A DNA stretch of 39,180 bases, taken from the NCBI GenBank assembly GCA_029820945.1, contig JALGUJ010000032.1, forward strand, positions 1 to 39,180. The letters run 5' to 3'. Of this stretch, positions 30,277 through 39,180 are shown one piece after another; position 1 is the first letter of the stretch; every line of letters starts with the position of its first letter. Both the position numbers and the translations under genes were made by a program. This stretch comes from Candidatus Zipacnadia bacterium. GTDB taxonomy: Bacteria > Armatimonadota > Zipacnadia > Zipacnadales > UBA5352. The notes beneath the pieces were generated by a model. It was given only the letters and a program-made list of their open reading frames with translations. It had not been told where the DNA came from and did no database searches.

Positions 30277-33141
30277 ATGTCTGCGCGTCTGGCCGCCGGC
30301 CTGGCCGTAATCGCCGCCATCTCAAGTGGCTGCCGGGCGATCGCCCAGGACCAAGGCTGGCGGGCCCACATCTCGCCGCCGCTGGTCTTCGCATCCAGCC
30401 AGCTCAAGTACGGCCTGTACCAGAACTACCTGCACCGCTACATGGACCGCCCGCTGTTCATGGACACCTCGCTGCGTGAGCGGGCCGTCGTGACCTGCCC
30501 GAGCTTCCACCGCATCATGAGCCACGCGGCGGACATGTATGAGATGGACGGGCTCGGCGCGATCATCGGCACGCCGGGGATGATCCAGCGCTATGAGATC
30601 GCCATGGAGTGCGCCGAGCGGCAGCACCCCGACGGCTTCATGTTCTTCCCGCTCTTCGGCGGGGATGCGCAGACCGACTACAAGTCGCGCACCCTCGAGA
30701 TCGCGGGGAGCTCATCCGTCACGGCACGCCTCGAACACCGCGGACGGCATCTGATGCGTTTCGGCACCTACGGTGGCGACCGCACTCCGCCGGAGGATCT
30801 TGCGGAGATGCTGGCGACGCTGCGTGCCGAGCATGGCGACTTCCTCTACCTGATCGCCATCACGCGCTGGCACGATGCCCACGAGGAGTTCCTCGCCGAC
30901 GGCGAGGTCTCCGCCGAGACCGACGCCGCCATGAAGGCGCACATCCGCGAGTACCTGGACATCGCCGACGGCATCGACATGTCCTACGGTGGCGCGTGGC
31001 GCCGCCCGGACCGCACCTTCGACGTCGAGTTCTACCGCGGCTACGTTATCCCGACCGTCAAGTCCGTCCTCAGCGAGCGGGAGTATCTGGACAGGTTCCT
31101 CGTGCTGGGCGCGAAGATCGGCTACTTCCAGTTCATGAGCGGCTCGACGCTCGATGAGGACGGCACGCGCACGCTGCGCGCCAGCTTCGAGGCCGCCATG
31201 GACGCCGAGCCGGACATGATCGGCATGGCCGAGTGGGATGAGCTGAACGAGCACACCACCATCGAACCGACGGTGTGCAACTCACTCTCCACCCAGCGCA
31301 TCATTCGCCACTACATGCGCCAGCTCAAGGGCCTCGCGCCCGCGCCCAACCCCGGCGATGACACGTCCATCCCGAACCTCATCGTCAGCTACCGCCGCAA
31401 GCTGACGCTGGGCGAGCAGATCGAGATCGAAATGCTCAACGTGCCGGACGGGAGCCAGGGCGGGTACACAGTCACGGCATCGCTGGTCGATGAGCAGGGG
31501 AAGATGGTCGCCGACGCCGCGCCGGTGACCTTCGAGGCTGCGGAGTTCACCGAGCGCCGCTGGACGATCCCGAGCGAGACGCTGGCCGGGGAGATGATCC
31601 TGCGGCCGAGCTTCGCCATCACCACCGCCGACGGCCGCGAGTTGCAGCTCCGCGACGGGCTGCATCACATCACTCTCAGGCCCACCGACAACTGGGACTA
31701 CAAGTGGGTCAAGCAGCCCCTGCGGGACCTGGCGACGAGTGAGCACTGGGAGTTCGTGATGGAGGGCCCTGACGACGGTCACTACACCGTCACCGGCTCC
31801 TTCAGGTGCAACGAGCCCCTTGCGTCGCTGGAGGTGCTGGAGGACGATGACGAGGTGCGCGCGGTGGACGTGACCGACGAGTACCCCGACCGCGACGACA
31901 CCATGCTCCTGCGAGTGGACATCCGCTCCTACGAACGCCACGAGTTCGTCGGGCGCATGTGGATCGACGGCGCGGACGCGCAGTTCCACACGAAGACCGA
32001 CGGGCGCTACTTCTTCAACGAGGGCAACGGCGTGCGCGCGAACATGTGGCTGGGCCAGTGGCGGCGCGTATTCTTCGCCTCGATCCCGCGCGAGCAGGCC
32101 CTCGACGGCACGCTGCACCTGGACTTCACGGTCCTTAAGGGCGAGGTCCCGCTCAGCCGCCTGCGGACGGAGGGCCTCTACTCCCAGCACTTCAAGCCAG
32201 ACATACAAGTGACGCTCGAGGACTTCCAGCGCGAGCCCGACCTGCCGCCGCACATCGACGCGAACGAGGCCTCGCTGCAGTTCACGATCCCGCCGCGCCG
32301 CCCTCATGCGGTCTTCCACCTGCGCGCGATCACCGTCTCGGGCAAGACCTGGCGCAGCGCCCCGGTCATCATCCCGGGCGTGGAGCCGGCTGGCCCGGTG
32401 ACGCTGGACGTGTACTCCGACACCCTCGGCGAGACCACGCAGGTGCAGGTTGACGAGAGCGCGATCCCCGATCTCGACTACCGCTTCGCGCCTGAGAACG
32501 GGTCGCTGATGTACACCGACGCGGGCGTACCCTTCTGCGGACAGATCGGCGGGAGGGCGAACGCGGTGACCTACGTCGGCGGCGGCGAGGCAGGCGGGAT
32601 GGGCAACCCGTTCCACAACGGCGGCCTGTATCCGCAGGAGTACTCCTCAACCGCTCCGGAGTGGGTCGAGGCGGACGGCAAGCCGGCGCTGCGCTTCGAT
32701 GGCGTGGGCAACTACATCGTCTTCCCGCGCGAGGTGACGCCGCGCCGGGGTGCGTGGACGCTGAGCTTCGAGATCAAGCCGACCTCGGAGAAGAAGCAGA
32801 TCCTCTGGCGCCACCACGGGCACTACATCGGCTCGGTGACTGTGTACCTCGAGGACGGCGAGCTGTGGTCCACCTACGTGGACCACCACCTGAACACGAC
32901 CACGCAGAGGCCCGCGCTGACCGTACCGCTGAACGAGTGGTCACGCGTCGAGATCAGCTACGACCTCGACACGATGGTCTTCGAGGTGAACGGGCAGACG
33001 AGCGAGGCGCTGCCCGCGCCCGGACCAGGGCTGTACATCGGCACCTCGATCTTCGGTGGCCATGGGGCGGGAACGGAGTACTTCGAGGGCTCCCTGCGGG
33101 CCCTGCGCGTGGTTCATCGCGCCATGCTGCACCACGGCTGA
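30277..33141 (+). CDS. Large secreted protein, putative glycoside hydrolase with C-terminal LamG-like lectin domain
   Basis: Exported protein of 954 residues. The ATG at 30277 has GGGAGG upstream and gives a signal sequence MSARLAAGLAVIAAISSGC; ISSGC is a possible lipobox. Residues about 25-350 look like a TIM barrel (PDGFMFFPLFGGD, YLIAITRWHDAHEEF, MIGMAEWDELNEHTTIEPT), reminiscent of GH71/GH99-like alpha-glycanase or mannosidase folds, though I cannot assign a family. E in AEWDELNEH is a candidate catalytic residue. Several beta-sandwich domains (about 350-780) follow. Residues about 795-950 match a concanavalin-like LamG domain (ALRFDGVGNYIVFP, WTLSFEIKPTS, EWSRVEISYDLDTMVFEVNGQ). Tandem stops TGA TAG end it. 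Confidence 0.75.
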   Translation: MSARLAAGLAVIAAISSGCRAIAQDQGWRAHISPPLVFASSQLKYGLYQNYLHRYMDRPLFMDTSLRERAVVTCPSFHRIMSHAADMYEMDGLGAIIGTPGMIQRYEIAMECAERQHPDGFMFFPLFGGDAQTDYKSRTLEIAGSSSVTARLEHRGRHLMRFGTYGGDRTPPEDLAEMLATLRAEHGDFLYLIAITRWHDAHEEFLADGEVSAETDAAMKAHIREYLDIADGIDMSYGGAWRRPDRTFDVEFYRGYVIPTVKSVLSEREYLDRFLVLGAKIGYFQFMSGSTLDEDGTRTLRASFEAAMDAEPDMIGMAEWDELNEHTTIEPTVCNSLSTQRIIRHYMRQLKGLAPAPNPGDDTSIPNLIVSYRRKLTLGEQIEIEMLNVPDGSQGGYTVTASLVDEQGKMVADAAPVTFEAAEFTERRWTIPSETLAGEMILRPSFAITTADGRELQLRDGLHHITLRPTDNWDYKWVKQPLRDLATSEHWEFVMEGPDDGHYTVTGSFRCNEPLASLEVLEDDDEVRAVDVTDEYPDRDDTMLLRVDIRSYERHEFVGRMWIDGADAQFHTKTDGRYFFNEGNGVRANMWLGQWRRVFFASIPREQALDGTLHLDFTVLKGEVPLSRLRTEGLYSQHFKPDIQVTLEDFQREPDLPPHIDANEASLQFTIPPRRPHAVFHLRAITVSGKTWRSAPVIIPGVEPAGPVTLDVYSDTLGETTQVQVDESAIPDLDYRFAPENGSLMYTDAGVPFCGQIGGRANAVTYVGGGEAGGMGNPFHNGGLYPQEYSSTAPEWVEADGKPALRFDGVGNYIVFPREVTPRRGAWTLSFEIKPTSEKKQILWRHHGHYIGSVTVYLEDGELWSTYVDHHLNTTTQRPALTVPLNEWSRVEISYDLDTMVFEVNGQTSEALPAPGPGLYIGTSIFGGHGAGTEYFEGSLRALRVVHRAMLHHG

Positions 33142-33146
33142 TAGCG

Positions 33147-33170
33147 GTCGGGGACCGGCCGGGCCCCGAC
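33147..33170. terminator. Shared terminator-like hairpin between convergent genes
   Basis: GTCGGGG (33147-33153) and CCCCGAC (33164-33170) form a perfect 7-base stem with a 10-base loop. It lies between the plus-strand stop (33141) and the minus-strand stop (33174), only 32 bases apart, so it could serve both strands. There is no T-tract on either side. Confidence 0.5.
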
Positions 33171-33173
33171 GCG

Positions 33174-34373
33174 TCACATCAGGTCCACGCACGCCAGCGC
33201 CTGCTTGTTGCGGATGATCAGCTTGCCGTCGGCGATGATCGGCGGCGTCCAGCTCTGGCCGCCGAGCGGCGTAATGCGCCCGAGCTCCCTGTAGCCCTCC
33301 GCGGTGGGCTCGATCATGGCCACCGCGCCGGAGGTGCCGCTCACCGCGAGGATGACGTCGTCCACCGCGACGCAACCGCCGCGCTCGAAGCCGCGCTGGC
33401 GCCACATGACCTCGCCGGTGCGCGGGTCGAGGCAGACCAGGTTCGGGTTGCTGGGACCGAACATGTAGCCCTTGTAGAAGACCGAGCTGTTGAAGTGCGA
33501 CTGCATGTTCTTGTTGCGCCACAGCAACTCCGGGCCCTCCGGTGTGACGGCGACCACCGCGCAGCCGCTCTTGTAGTTGCTGGTGATGTAGATGTGGTCT
33601 CCCGAGACAATCGGCGTGGCCGCGTTGACGTCGTACTTGGTCTCCCACGGAACGCGCCACAGGAGCTGGCCGTCGGAGGTGCGCACGCCGATGAGGGCCT
33701 TGCCGTTGAAGACCACGTACTGCTCGACGCCCTGAATAGTGCTCTTGACGGGCGTGGCGTAGCCGGGGATGTCCCCGCCGCCGCCGGCCCAGATGGTCTC
33801 GCCGGTCTCCCGGTCGAGCGCGGCCACGCAGGCCTGCGGGCCGCCGGGCACCACGATCACCCTGTCGCCATCGATCAGCGCGGACATGGCGTAGCCCCAC
33901 GTGGGCACGCGGCCGCCGAAGCGCCGGCGCATGTCGCAGCCCCAGATGATGTTGCCGTTCTGCGCGTCGATGCAGGCGACCTTGCCCAGGAAGCTGATGG
34001 TGAATAGCCTGCCATCCTCGTAGACCGGTGTTGCGCGCGAGTAGCCGTAATTGTGCTTGGTCAGATCCTCGTAGCTCGTCTGCCAGACGTCCTCCCCCGT
34101 CTCGAGGTCGATGGCCCGCACCACGTCCTCGGAGCCGTGGTGGTCGATGATGAAGACCTTGCCGTCGGCGACGGACGGGCCGGCATAGCCGTCATCGTGC
34201 ATCTCGACCTGCCAGAGAACCTCAGGCGGCCTGGCCTGCCAGTCCTTGTTGATGCCGGTGTCGGGCGCGATCCCGTTCTTGTCGGGCCCGCGCCAGTAGG
34301 GCCAGTCGGCGGCGAAGGCCGTGGCTGCGAAGCCGGCGCAGGCGATGATCGCGAGCAGTCGGGTTGTGCGCAT
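33174..34373 (-). CDS. Exported PQQ-like beta-propeller protein (BamB-like)
   Basis: A 399-residue protein with signal peptide MRTTRLLAIIACAGFAATAFA. It begins ADWPYWRGPDKNGIAPDTG, an opening typical of planctomycete-type PQQ-like propellers. Seven to eight beta-blade repeats follow, with motifs such as VVRAIDLETGEDVWQ, CIDAQNGNIIWGCD, AALDRETGETIWAGGG, VCLDPRTGEVMWRQ and the W-docking pattern. It has no catalytic dehydrogenase residues (no PQQ or calcium site visible), so PQQ binding is not implied. BamB-like propellers act as scaffolds in outer-membrane assembly. Here it sits 43 bases after a second propeller and an ABC exporter, so a role with that exporter is likely. Confidence 0.87.
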   Translation of the reverse strand: MRTTRLLAIIACAGFAATAFAADWPYWRGPDKNGIAPDTGINKDWQARPPEVLWQVEMHDDGYAGPSVADGKVFIIDHHGSEDVVRAIDLETGEDVWQTSYEDLTKHNYGYSRATPVYEDGRLFTISFLGKVACIDAQNGNIIWGCDMRRRFGGRVPTWGYAMSALIDGDRVIVVPGGPQACVAALDRETGETIWAGGGGDIPGYATPVKSTIQGVEQYVVFNGKALIGVRTSDGQLLWRVPWETKYDVNAATPIVSGDHIYITSNYKSGCAVVAVTPEGPELLWRNKNMQSHFNSSVFYKGYMFGPSNPNLVCLDPRTGEVMWRQRGFERGGCVAVDDVILAVSGTSGAVAMIEPTAEGYRELGRITPLGGQSWTPPIIADGKLIIRNKQALACVDLM

Positions 34374-34416
34374 CTATTGGGATCCTCTCCTGGCTGATGA
34401 TTCCGCGCGCGATGGG

Positions 34417-35553
34417 CTATCCGAAGCAGTAGATCACGCCGCCCTCGGTCCCAATGACCAGGCGGTTCTGGCCGATGGCCGGGGAGGCGGAGATGGGGGT
34501 GCCGAGGGTGTGGCGCCAGACCTCGCGGCCGTTCGCCAGGTCCACCCCGTACAGGTTGCCGTCTCCCGAGCCGAAGATCACGCGGCCGTGGTTGATTACC
34601 GGCGATGAGTTGATGTCCCCGCGGGTGGGGAAGGACCACTCGATGTCGCCGGTCTGACGGTCCACGCGGAAGACGTTGTTCGAGCGCGACGCGAAGACGA
34701 TCGCGTTGTTGAGGATCGCGGCCGAGGCGTAGATGGCGGGACTGCGGCCCGGCTCCTCGCGCGTCCACATGATCTTCGCGTCGCTGAGCCTCACGGAGTA
34801 GTAGCGCCCGTCCATGGAGCCGACGTAGACCGCACCGATGCCGTATGCGGGCGCGCCGGAGAAGTTGCCGCCCAGCGACGCGGAGCGCACCTGCCGGCCG
34901 CTCTGGAGGTCGATGATCCGCAGCATGCCGTCGCAGCCGGCGATCATGACCTTGCCGCCCGCCTCGCAGGGCGTGCAGTGGACCTGGGCGTCGGAGGTGA
35001 AGCGCCACAGCTCGTGGCCGTCGCCGGCGCGCAGCCGGTAGAGGTTGTTGTCGTAGGAGCCGAAGAGCACCGAGTTGTCCACGTAGATGGCGGAGGACAT
35101 GATCTTGTCGCCGGTCTCGAAGGTCCAGCGCACCGAGCCGTCAGCCGTGTTGAGGGCGTAGAAGGTGCCGCCCTCGTCGCCGACGTAGACCGTGGACCCA
35201 TGGACGAGTGGGCCGGCTGAGATGGCGTTCCCGCCGGTGGTGTGCTTCCAGCGGAGGCGCCCGGTGGTTAGGTCCAGCGAGAGCAGCGCTCCGGTCATCG
35301 TGCCGACGTAGACCCGATCGCCGACGATGGCGGCCGTGGACTCGACGGATCCGCCGGTGTCATAGGTCCACTTGACGCTCGGGGTGCGGGACAGAGGCGA
35401 GTGGGCCACGCCGGTGTTCTGCGCCTTGCCCCGGAACATCGGCCAGTCGCCGCCGCCCTGGGCGAGTGCAGGTGCGCCGCAGAGCAGCAGGGCGACGACC
35501 CCCAGGGCCGGCGCGGTTGTAGCACCACGCATGCGCACGGTCATGCCGCTCAC
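34417..35553 (-). CDS. Second exported PQQ-like beta-propeller protein (BamB-like)
   Basis: A 378-residue exported protein. The GTG at 35553 overlaps the permease stop (GTGA). An ATG at 35544 or 35532 is the alternative. The signal peptide ends GAPALAQ, followed by GGGDWPMFRGKAQNTGVAHSPL. Repeats such as LLSLDLTTGRLRWKH, FYALNTADGSVRWTF, LYRLRAGDGHELWRF, VFRVDRQTGDIEWSF and LYGVDLANGREVWRH are regularly spaced 37-42 residues apart, giving about seven or eight blades. The fold is the same as the next gene's product, with little close sequence identity. No enzymatic motif is seen. Its tight coupling to the ABC permease points to a periplasmic or surface partner of the transporter. Confidence 0.87.
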   Translation of the reverse strand: MSGMTVRMRGATTAPALGVVALLLCGAPALAQGGGDWPMFRGKAQNTGVAHSPLSRTPSVKWTYDTGGSVESTAAIVGDRVYVGTMTGALLSLDLTTGRLRWKHTTGGNAISAGPLVHGSTVYVGDEGGTFYALNTADGSVRWTFETGDKIMSSAIYVDNSVLFGSYDNNLYRLRAGDGHELWRFTSDAQVHCTPCEAGGKVMIAGCDGMLRIIDLQSGRQVRSASLGGNFSGAPAYGIGAVYVGSMDGRYYSVRLSDAKIMWTREEPGRSPAIYASAAILNNAIVFASRSNNVFRVDRQTGDIEWSFPTRGDINSSPVINHGRVIFGSGDGNLYGVDLANGREVWRHTLGTPISASPAIGQNRLVIGTEGGVIYCFG

Positions 35554-38500
35554 TCCGTCCTCAACGCCTCGATGAGCCTGCCTCGAACCGCCGCGCCGGC
35601 GCCCGCGATGCAGGCGATCAGCCCCACCGCGAGGATGGCGCCCAGCACGGCGGCCAGGGCGCCCCAGTTCGCGTTCGCCTGCGTGGACGACAGGTGCGGG
35701 GCCACCGCCACGAGAGCTGTCGCCATGCCGGCGACCATCCCGGCCGCCAGGAGTCCTGCGTTCTCGACGATCAACAGCCGCCGCAGGTTCGCGCGGGTGA
35801 AGCCGGTGGCGAGCATCAGGGCGAACTCGCTCCGGCGCTCGAAGGCGCTGCGCAGGATCACCGCCACCAGCCCAATGGTGCCCAGCAGCAGCCCCATGCC
35901 GCCCAGCGCCAGGAACATGGTCAGATAGGTGTTCTGCACCGTGATGTAGCGGTTCAGCACCTCGCGCGTTGTGCGCACCTCAACGCCCATGTCGCCCAGC
36001 GCGGCCCGCAGCGCCTGCGCCACCGCCTCCTGCCGCCCCTCGGGTGCGTCCACAAGGAAGTAGCTGGGGCCCTCGACCTGCGGGTAGATTCGCCGCAGCG
36101 CGTCCTCATGGACCAGCAGCTCGCTCTGGAAGATCGAGCCGTGGAGCGCCCCCACGATCCGCAGGTCGGGCATGTCCTCTGCCAGCTCGAAGGTCTCCCC
36201 GACGCCGGTGTGAAGCTGCCAGGTAAGACTCGCGGCGTCGCCGAAGGCCGGAACCGCCTCCACCGTCCTATCTTCGCTCAGCAGCCGCCATGGGTTACCC
36301 GGAGCCTCCGGCGTGGCCGTCACGGGGAAGCCGCCGCGCTCGATCATCTCGTCCGTGACGCCCAGTAGACGTGGATGGGTCGGCCGCGCGATGTTCAGGC
36401 ACGAGATGTCCTGGCCGGGGCTCTGGGGCAGAGAGATGATCTCGGTGCCGCGCAGGGCCTCCTGCTCGTCGGGGAGGAACCCCAGGTTCTCGCGGCCCTC
36501 CTCGGTGGCCGGGTCGAAGCGCAGCGGCACGGAGGAGGTCGCGAGCAGGGAGAAGCCGCCGGTGCCCGATGACCTGTCGCGCACGTCGATGGCGGAGAAA
36601 TCGCGGGAGTTGGCGGCCACGGTGACGATCACGAAGGTCGCCGCGGCGATCAGCCCCACGAGCAGCAGGCTGCGGCCGCGGGCGGAGGCGGCGTTGCGCA
36701 GCGCAAGGCCGTGGAGCGAGTCGGCCGCCCCCCGGCATGCCACGGCCCGCCTGAGGAGCAGGTGCGCCGCCCCGAGCGCCGCCAGCAGCAGGGCGCCGCC
36801 GATGCCGAAGAACGCGCCCTGGGCCGGGATGGCCTCCGTGATCGCGGCCACGAAGAGCCCCGCCGCGGCGAGCAGCAGCAGGGGAGTCGCGATGGCGGTC
36901 CAGGGGAGGCCACCGATGGGGTCGGCCGCCGATGTGCGCCAGCCGCGCAGCAGCTCCAGCACGGGGCGCTGGCCAAGCACGCGCGCACCCCACCAGGTGG
37001 CGATGACGCCCACCAGGAGTGCGGCGAGCGCGCCCTCGATCACGGTCAGCGGCAGGACGAAGACGCCCAGCACCGGCGCGTCGCCGAGCGCTCCCTGCCA
37101 GTAGGTCGCCAGGGCCCGTATGACCCCGTGCGCGTACAGCACCCCGAGCGGCGTCCCCAGTGCCGCGCCGATGAGGGAGAGCGCCACGCCCTCCACCACG
37201 ATGGTACGACTCGCGTCGCGGGCCTGGAGCCCCGTGGCGAGCATGATCCCGGCCTGAGAGGCGCGGCGCTCGGCCGAGAGGCGCATGAGCGTTCCGGCCA
37301 GCCCGGCCCCCGCGAATACCAGGAAGATGCTCATGGCCAGGAAGAGCTGACCGAAGTCCGAGGTGCCCTGGCTGGCCTCCAGCGCCTGCTCACGCACGTT
37401 GCGCACGCGCACCCCGGCATCCCGCGGACCAAGCATCCCCAGCAGGTGCTCGCCCAGGGCCAGCTTGAACTCCTCGGGCTGCCTGCCCTGCGGTACGCCG
37501 ACGCGGACGGAGGTCACCCACGGCCCCTCGCCGCCCTGGCCCTGCCACATGCGCCGCAACAGGTCGCTGCCCACGAAGGCCTTCGGCGCCGCCCGGTGCT
37601 GGTCCCAGTACTCCTCATCGCGCTCGGTCACGCGCGACAGATCGATGGGGAAGGGCGGGTCCCACTCGTCAATGTGCTCGGCATCGGTGATGCCCTCGAA
37701 GTCCGGCACCAGCCCCGGGTCCGCTCCCAGGCCCTCCATCGCGACCACGCCGCCCAGCGGAAGCTCCACGGAGCGGTCCTCGTAGCCCGACGGCGTGCTC
37801 ACTCGCCAGCGCAGTCGCAGGTCGAGACGGTCCCCGACCGTCACGCCCAGGTCGGAGGCCGCCCATTCGTTGAGCCACACGCCCTCGTGGCCGGGGCTGC
37901 TGCCCTCGACGAGCCGCATCTGTTTGCCCCGCGTGTTGGCGACGACGGCATAGACGAGCAATCGCGACGGGGCGCCCACGACCTCGATGGCGTCCGCGAG
38001 GTAGACCGATGTTGGGTGCGCCTGGCTCCCGAACTGCCAGGCCGCCTGCTGGACCGCCTCGATCTGTGCCTCGGTGAGCGTGATCGCGTCGGTGAAGACC
38101 GAGACCCAATTGCCGTGCGCGCGCAGGTAGAGGCCGTGGTCGTCGAGCGTCATGGCCTGCTTGATCTGCTCGTGCTGTTGCGACGGGGGCGGCGATGGAC
38201 CGAAGACGTCGGTGCGACGCAGATCGGCGAGGTCGGGGTACGTCCCGTCCGGGCCGGGCACCGGCCCCACGACCAGCGTGTTTGCGCCACCGGGCTCGCC
38301 AATCTGCTCGGCCAGCCACTCGCGATCGACGATCACGTTACGGGGCGCCGCGGCCGAGGGGTCGAGCCGGAAGCCGCCTGGGCCCAGATCGGGCAGCACG
38401 GCCTGCACGGTGAGGCGCAGCGTGGCCAGCGTGTCCTCGCGCTCGCGGCGGGCGAAGAGCGTGTCCGCCATCGCCTCGCTCGGGCGGGCGATGGTGACCA

Positions 38501-38942
38501 GGAGCACGTCGCCCGCGGAAACGCGGGCATCGGACGCCAGGGACTCGTTGATGATGGCAGAGCGCTGGTGGATCGAGCGCGTCTCGCTGTGCGGGTAGAG
38601 GCCCCAGAAGCCGTCGTCGATGCCGACTACCGAGACATTGGCGATGACCGCGTCGCTGCCCTCCGCGCGGGCGGAGCCATCCACACGGATCAGGGCCTCC
38701 ACGCGCCCCCAGATGTTTGCTTCTTCCGCCAGCGCAGCTCGGAAGAAGCGCGGCGCCGTGATGGCGTCGAAGATGACGCCCAGCCGCGCGAGCGCCGTTC
38801 GGCGAACCGAGCCCTTGATGGAATCGCCGATCACCAGCGAGCCGACGATGACCGCGGTGGCGACCGCCAGGCCGATGGCGACCACCGCGCCGGTGCGCCA
38901 GTAGTGAACGAGGCTGCGCAGGACCAGCCGCCGGTAGCTCAC
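35550..38942 (-). CDS. ABC transporter permease with duplicated FtsX domains (MacB/LolCE-like)
   Basis: A 1130-residue permease with ten predicted membrane helices. An N-terminal helix (VVAIGLAVATAVIVGSLVIG) is followed by a large extracytoplasmic domain of about 400 residues. Then come helix groups such as FLAMSIFLVFAGAGLAGTLMRLSAERRASQ, VALSLIGAALGTPLGVLYAHG and LLLVGLIAAATFVIVTVAANS. A second large external domain precedes FLALGGMGLLLGTIGLVAVILRSAFERRSEFALMLATGF and the final helices. The repeat FtsX architecture suits an exporter or lipoprotein-releasing complex rather than an importer. The GTG at 38942 overlaps the ATPase stop (GTGA), with GGAGGGGGC upstream. A GTG at 38972 would add ten Gly/Cys-rich residues and is unlikely. 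Confidence 0.9.
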   Translation of the reverse strand: MSYRRLVLRSLVHYWRTGAVVAIGLAVATAVIVGSLVIGDSIKGSVRRTALARLGVIFDAITAPRFFRAALAEEANIWGRVEALIRVDGSARAEGSDAVIANVSVVGIDDGFWGLYPHSETRSIHQRSAIINESLASDARVSAGDVLLVTIARPSEAMADTLFARREREDTLATLRLTVQAVLPDLGPGGFRLDPSAAAPRNVIVDREWLAEQIGEPGGANTLVVGPVPGPDGTYPDLADLRRTDVFGPSPPPSQQHEQIKQAMTLDDHGLYLRAHGNWVSVFTDAITLTEAQIEAVQQAAWQFGSQAHPTSVYLADAIEVVGAPSRLLVYAVVANTRGKQMRLVEGSSPGHEGVWLNEWAASDLGVTVGDRLDLRLRWRVSTPSGYEDRSVELPLGGVVAMEGLGADPGLVPDFEGITDAEHIDEWDPPFPIDLSRVTERDEEYWDQHRAAPKAFVGSDLLRRMWQGQGGEGPWVTSVRVGVPQGRQPEEFKLALGEHLLGMLGPRDAGVRVRNVREQALEASQGTSDFGQLFLAMSIFLVFAGAGLAGTLMRLSAERRASQAGIMLATGLQARDASRTIVVEGVALSLIGAALGTPLGVLYAHGVIRALATYWQGALGDAPVLGVFVLPLTVIEGALAALLVGVIATWWGARVLGQRPVLELLRGWRTSAADPIGGLPWTAIATPLLLLAAAGLFVAAITEAIPAQGAFFGIGGALLLAALGAAHLLLRRAVACRGAADSLHGLALRNAASARGRSLLLVGLIAAATFVIVTVAANSRDFSAIDVRDRSSGTGGFSLLATSSVPLRFDPATEEGRENLGFLPDEQEALRGTEIISLPQSPGQDISCLNIARPTHPRLLGVTDEMIERGGFPVTATPEAPGNPWRLLSEDRTVEAVPAFGDAASLTWQLHTGVGETFELAEDMPDLRIVGALHGSIFQSELLVHEDALRRIYPQVEGPSYFLVDAPEGRQEAVAQALRAALGDMGVEVRTTREVLNRYITVQNTYLTMFLALGGMGLLLGTIGLVAVILRSAFERRSEFALMLATGFTRANLRRLLIVENAGLLAAGMVAGMATALVAVAPHLSSTQANANWGALAAVLGAILAVGLIACIAGAGAAVRGRLIEALRTE

Positions 38943-39180
38943 GCGCCCGCCCCCTCCGCAGCCCCCTCCCACGGCTCCAGCTTGCCCTCACGCAGCAGCA
39001 GCCCCCGCGCGAGCAGCCGCGCGTGCTCCGTGTTGTGCGTCACCATCAGCACCGTCACGCCGTCCTCGGACAGCTCGCGGAGCATCGTGACCAGGTTGTT
39101 GCCCGTGTCGCGGTCGAGGTTGCCGGTGGGCTCGTCGCACAGCAGCAGCCCGGCGCCGTTGATCAGCGCGCGCGCGGCGG
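38939..39180 (-). CDS. ABC transporter ATP-binding protein, C-terminal part (cut by window end)
   Basis: Only the last 80 codons are in the window. The Walker B and D-loop LLLCDEPTGNLDRDTG, followed by the H-switch VTVLMVTHNTEHAR, are those of LolD/MacB-type ATPases (EPTGNLD signature). It ends EGAAEGAGA with a TGA that overlaps the permease GTG by four bases (GTGA). The ATPase and permease therefore form one translationally coupled exporter. The N-terminus, with Walker A and the ABC signature, is outside the window. Confidence 0.93.
   Translation of the reverse strand, partial: AARALINGAGLLLCDEPTGNLDRDTGNNLVTMLRELSEDGVTVLMVTHNTEHARLLARGLLLREGKLEPWEGAAEGAGA

Noticed and set aside
1-39180. 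CRISPR arrays, tRNAs, rRNAs, IS elements, prophage genes
   Set aside because: No regularly spaced direct repeats, tRNA cloverleaf, transposase or phage motif was seen on either strand.

Overview
The window is very GC-rich (by eye about two thirds G+C), densely packed, uses AGGAG-type ribosome binding sites, and has many 4-base ATGA/GTGA gene overlaps. All three stop codons occur, and TAG ends at least two intact genes. Housekeeping proteins (L28, MtaB, Dtd, DeoB, Pdp) are bacterial. Secreted DUF4838-type and GH42-like proteins, 'DWPYWRG'-type PQQ beta-propellers and URO-D-like proteins suggest an uncultured free-living heterotroph of Planctomycetota, Armatimonadota or a similar lineage. The sequence alone does not decide which. 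I see no rRNA, tRNA, CRISPR array, insertion sequence or prophage gene.

Region 1 (1-11.76 kb, mostly + strand) is housekeeping: rpmB with a clear promoter, leader hairpin and terminator; mtaB; then a minus-strand pair made of a broken secreted carbohydrate-related gene with an in-frame TAG and a small lipoprotein; then dtd, a TPR protein and an MBL-fold hydrolase. A promoter at about 5.7 kb starts a tight seven-gene unit: SPOR protein, deoB (probably with a CTG start), pdp, small membrane protein, metallophosphoesterase, PqqD-like protein, tandem Usp protein.

Region 2 (11.76-33.14 kb) is a carbohydrate-degradation island. One minus-strand unit holds a URO-D-like protein, a corrinoid adenosyltransferase and a DUF4838 protein with a CBM9-like tail. 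A second holds a GH42-like enzyme, an alpha/beta hydrolase and a GH36-like enzyme, all overlapping by 4 bases. Divergent from the latter is a second GH42-like gene. Beyond it are a methyltransferase, a hairpin-rich intergenic block, a second DUF4838 protein, and a divergent unknown secreted protein with a LamG-like C-terminus. No sugar transporter, SusC/D pair or transcription regulator is visible in the island.

Region 3 (33.17-39.18 kb, - strand) is an operon of an ABC ATPase (cut by the window edge), a 10-helix FtsX/MacB-type permease and two exported PQQ-like beta-propellers. It looks like an envelope or export machine with its own periplasmic propellers.
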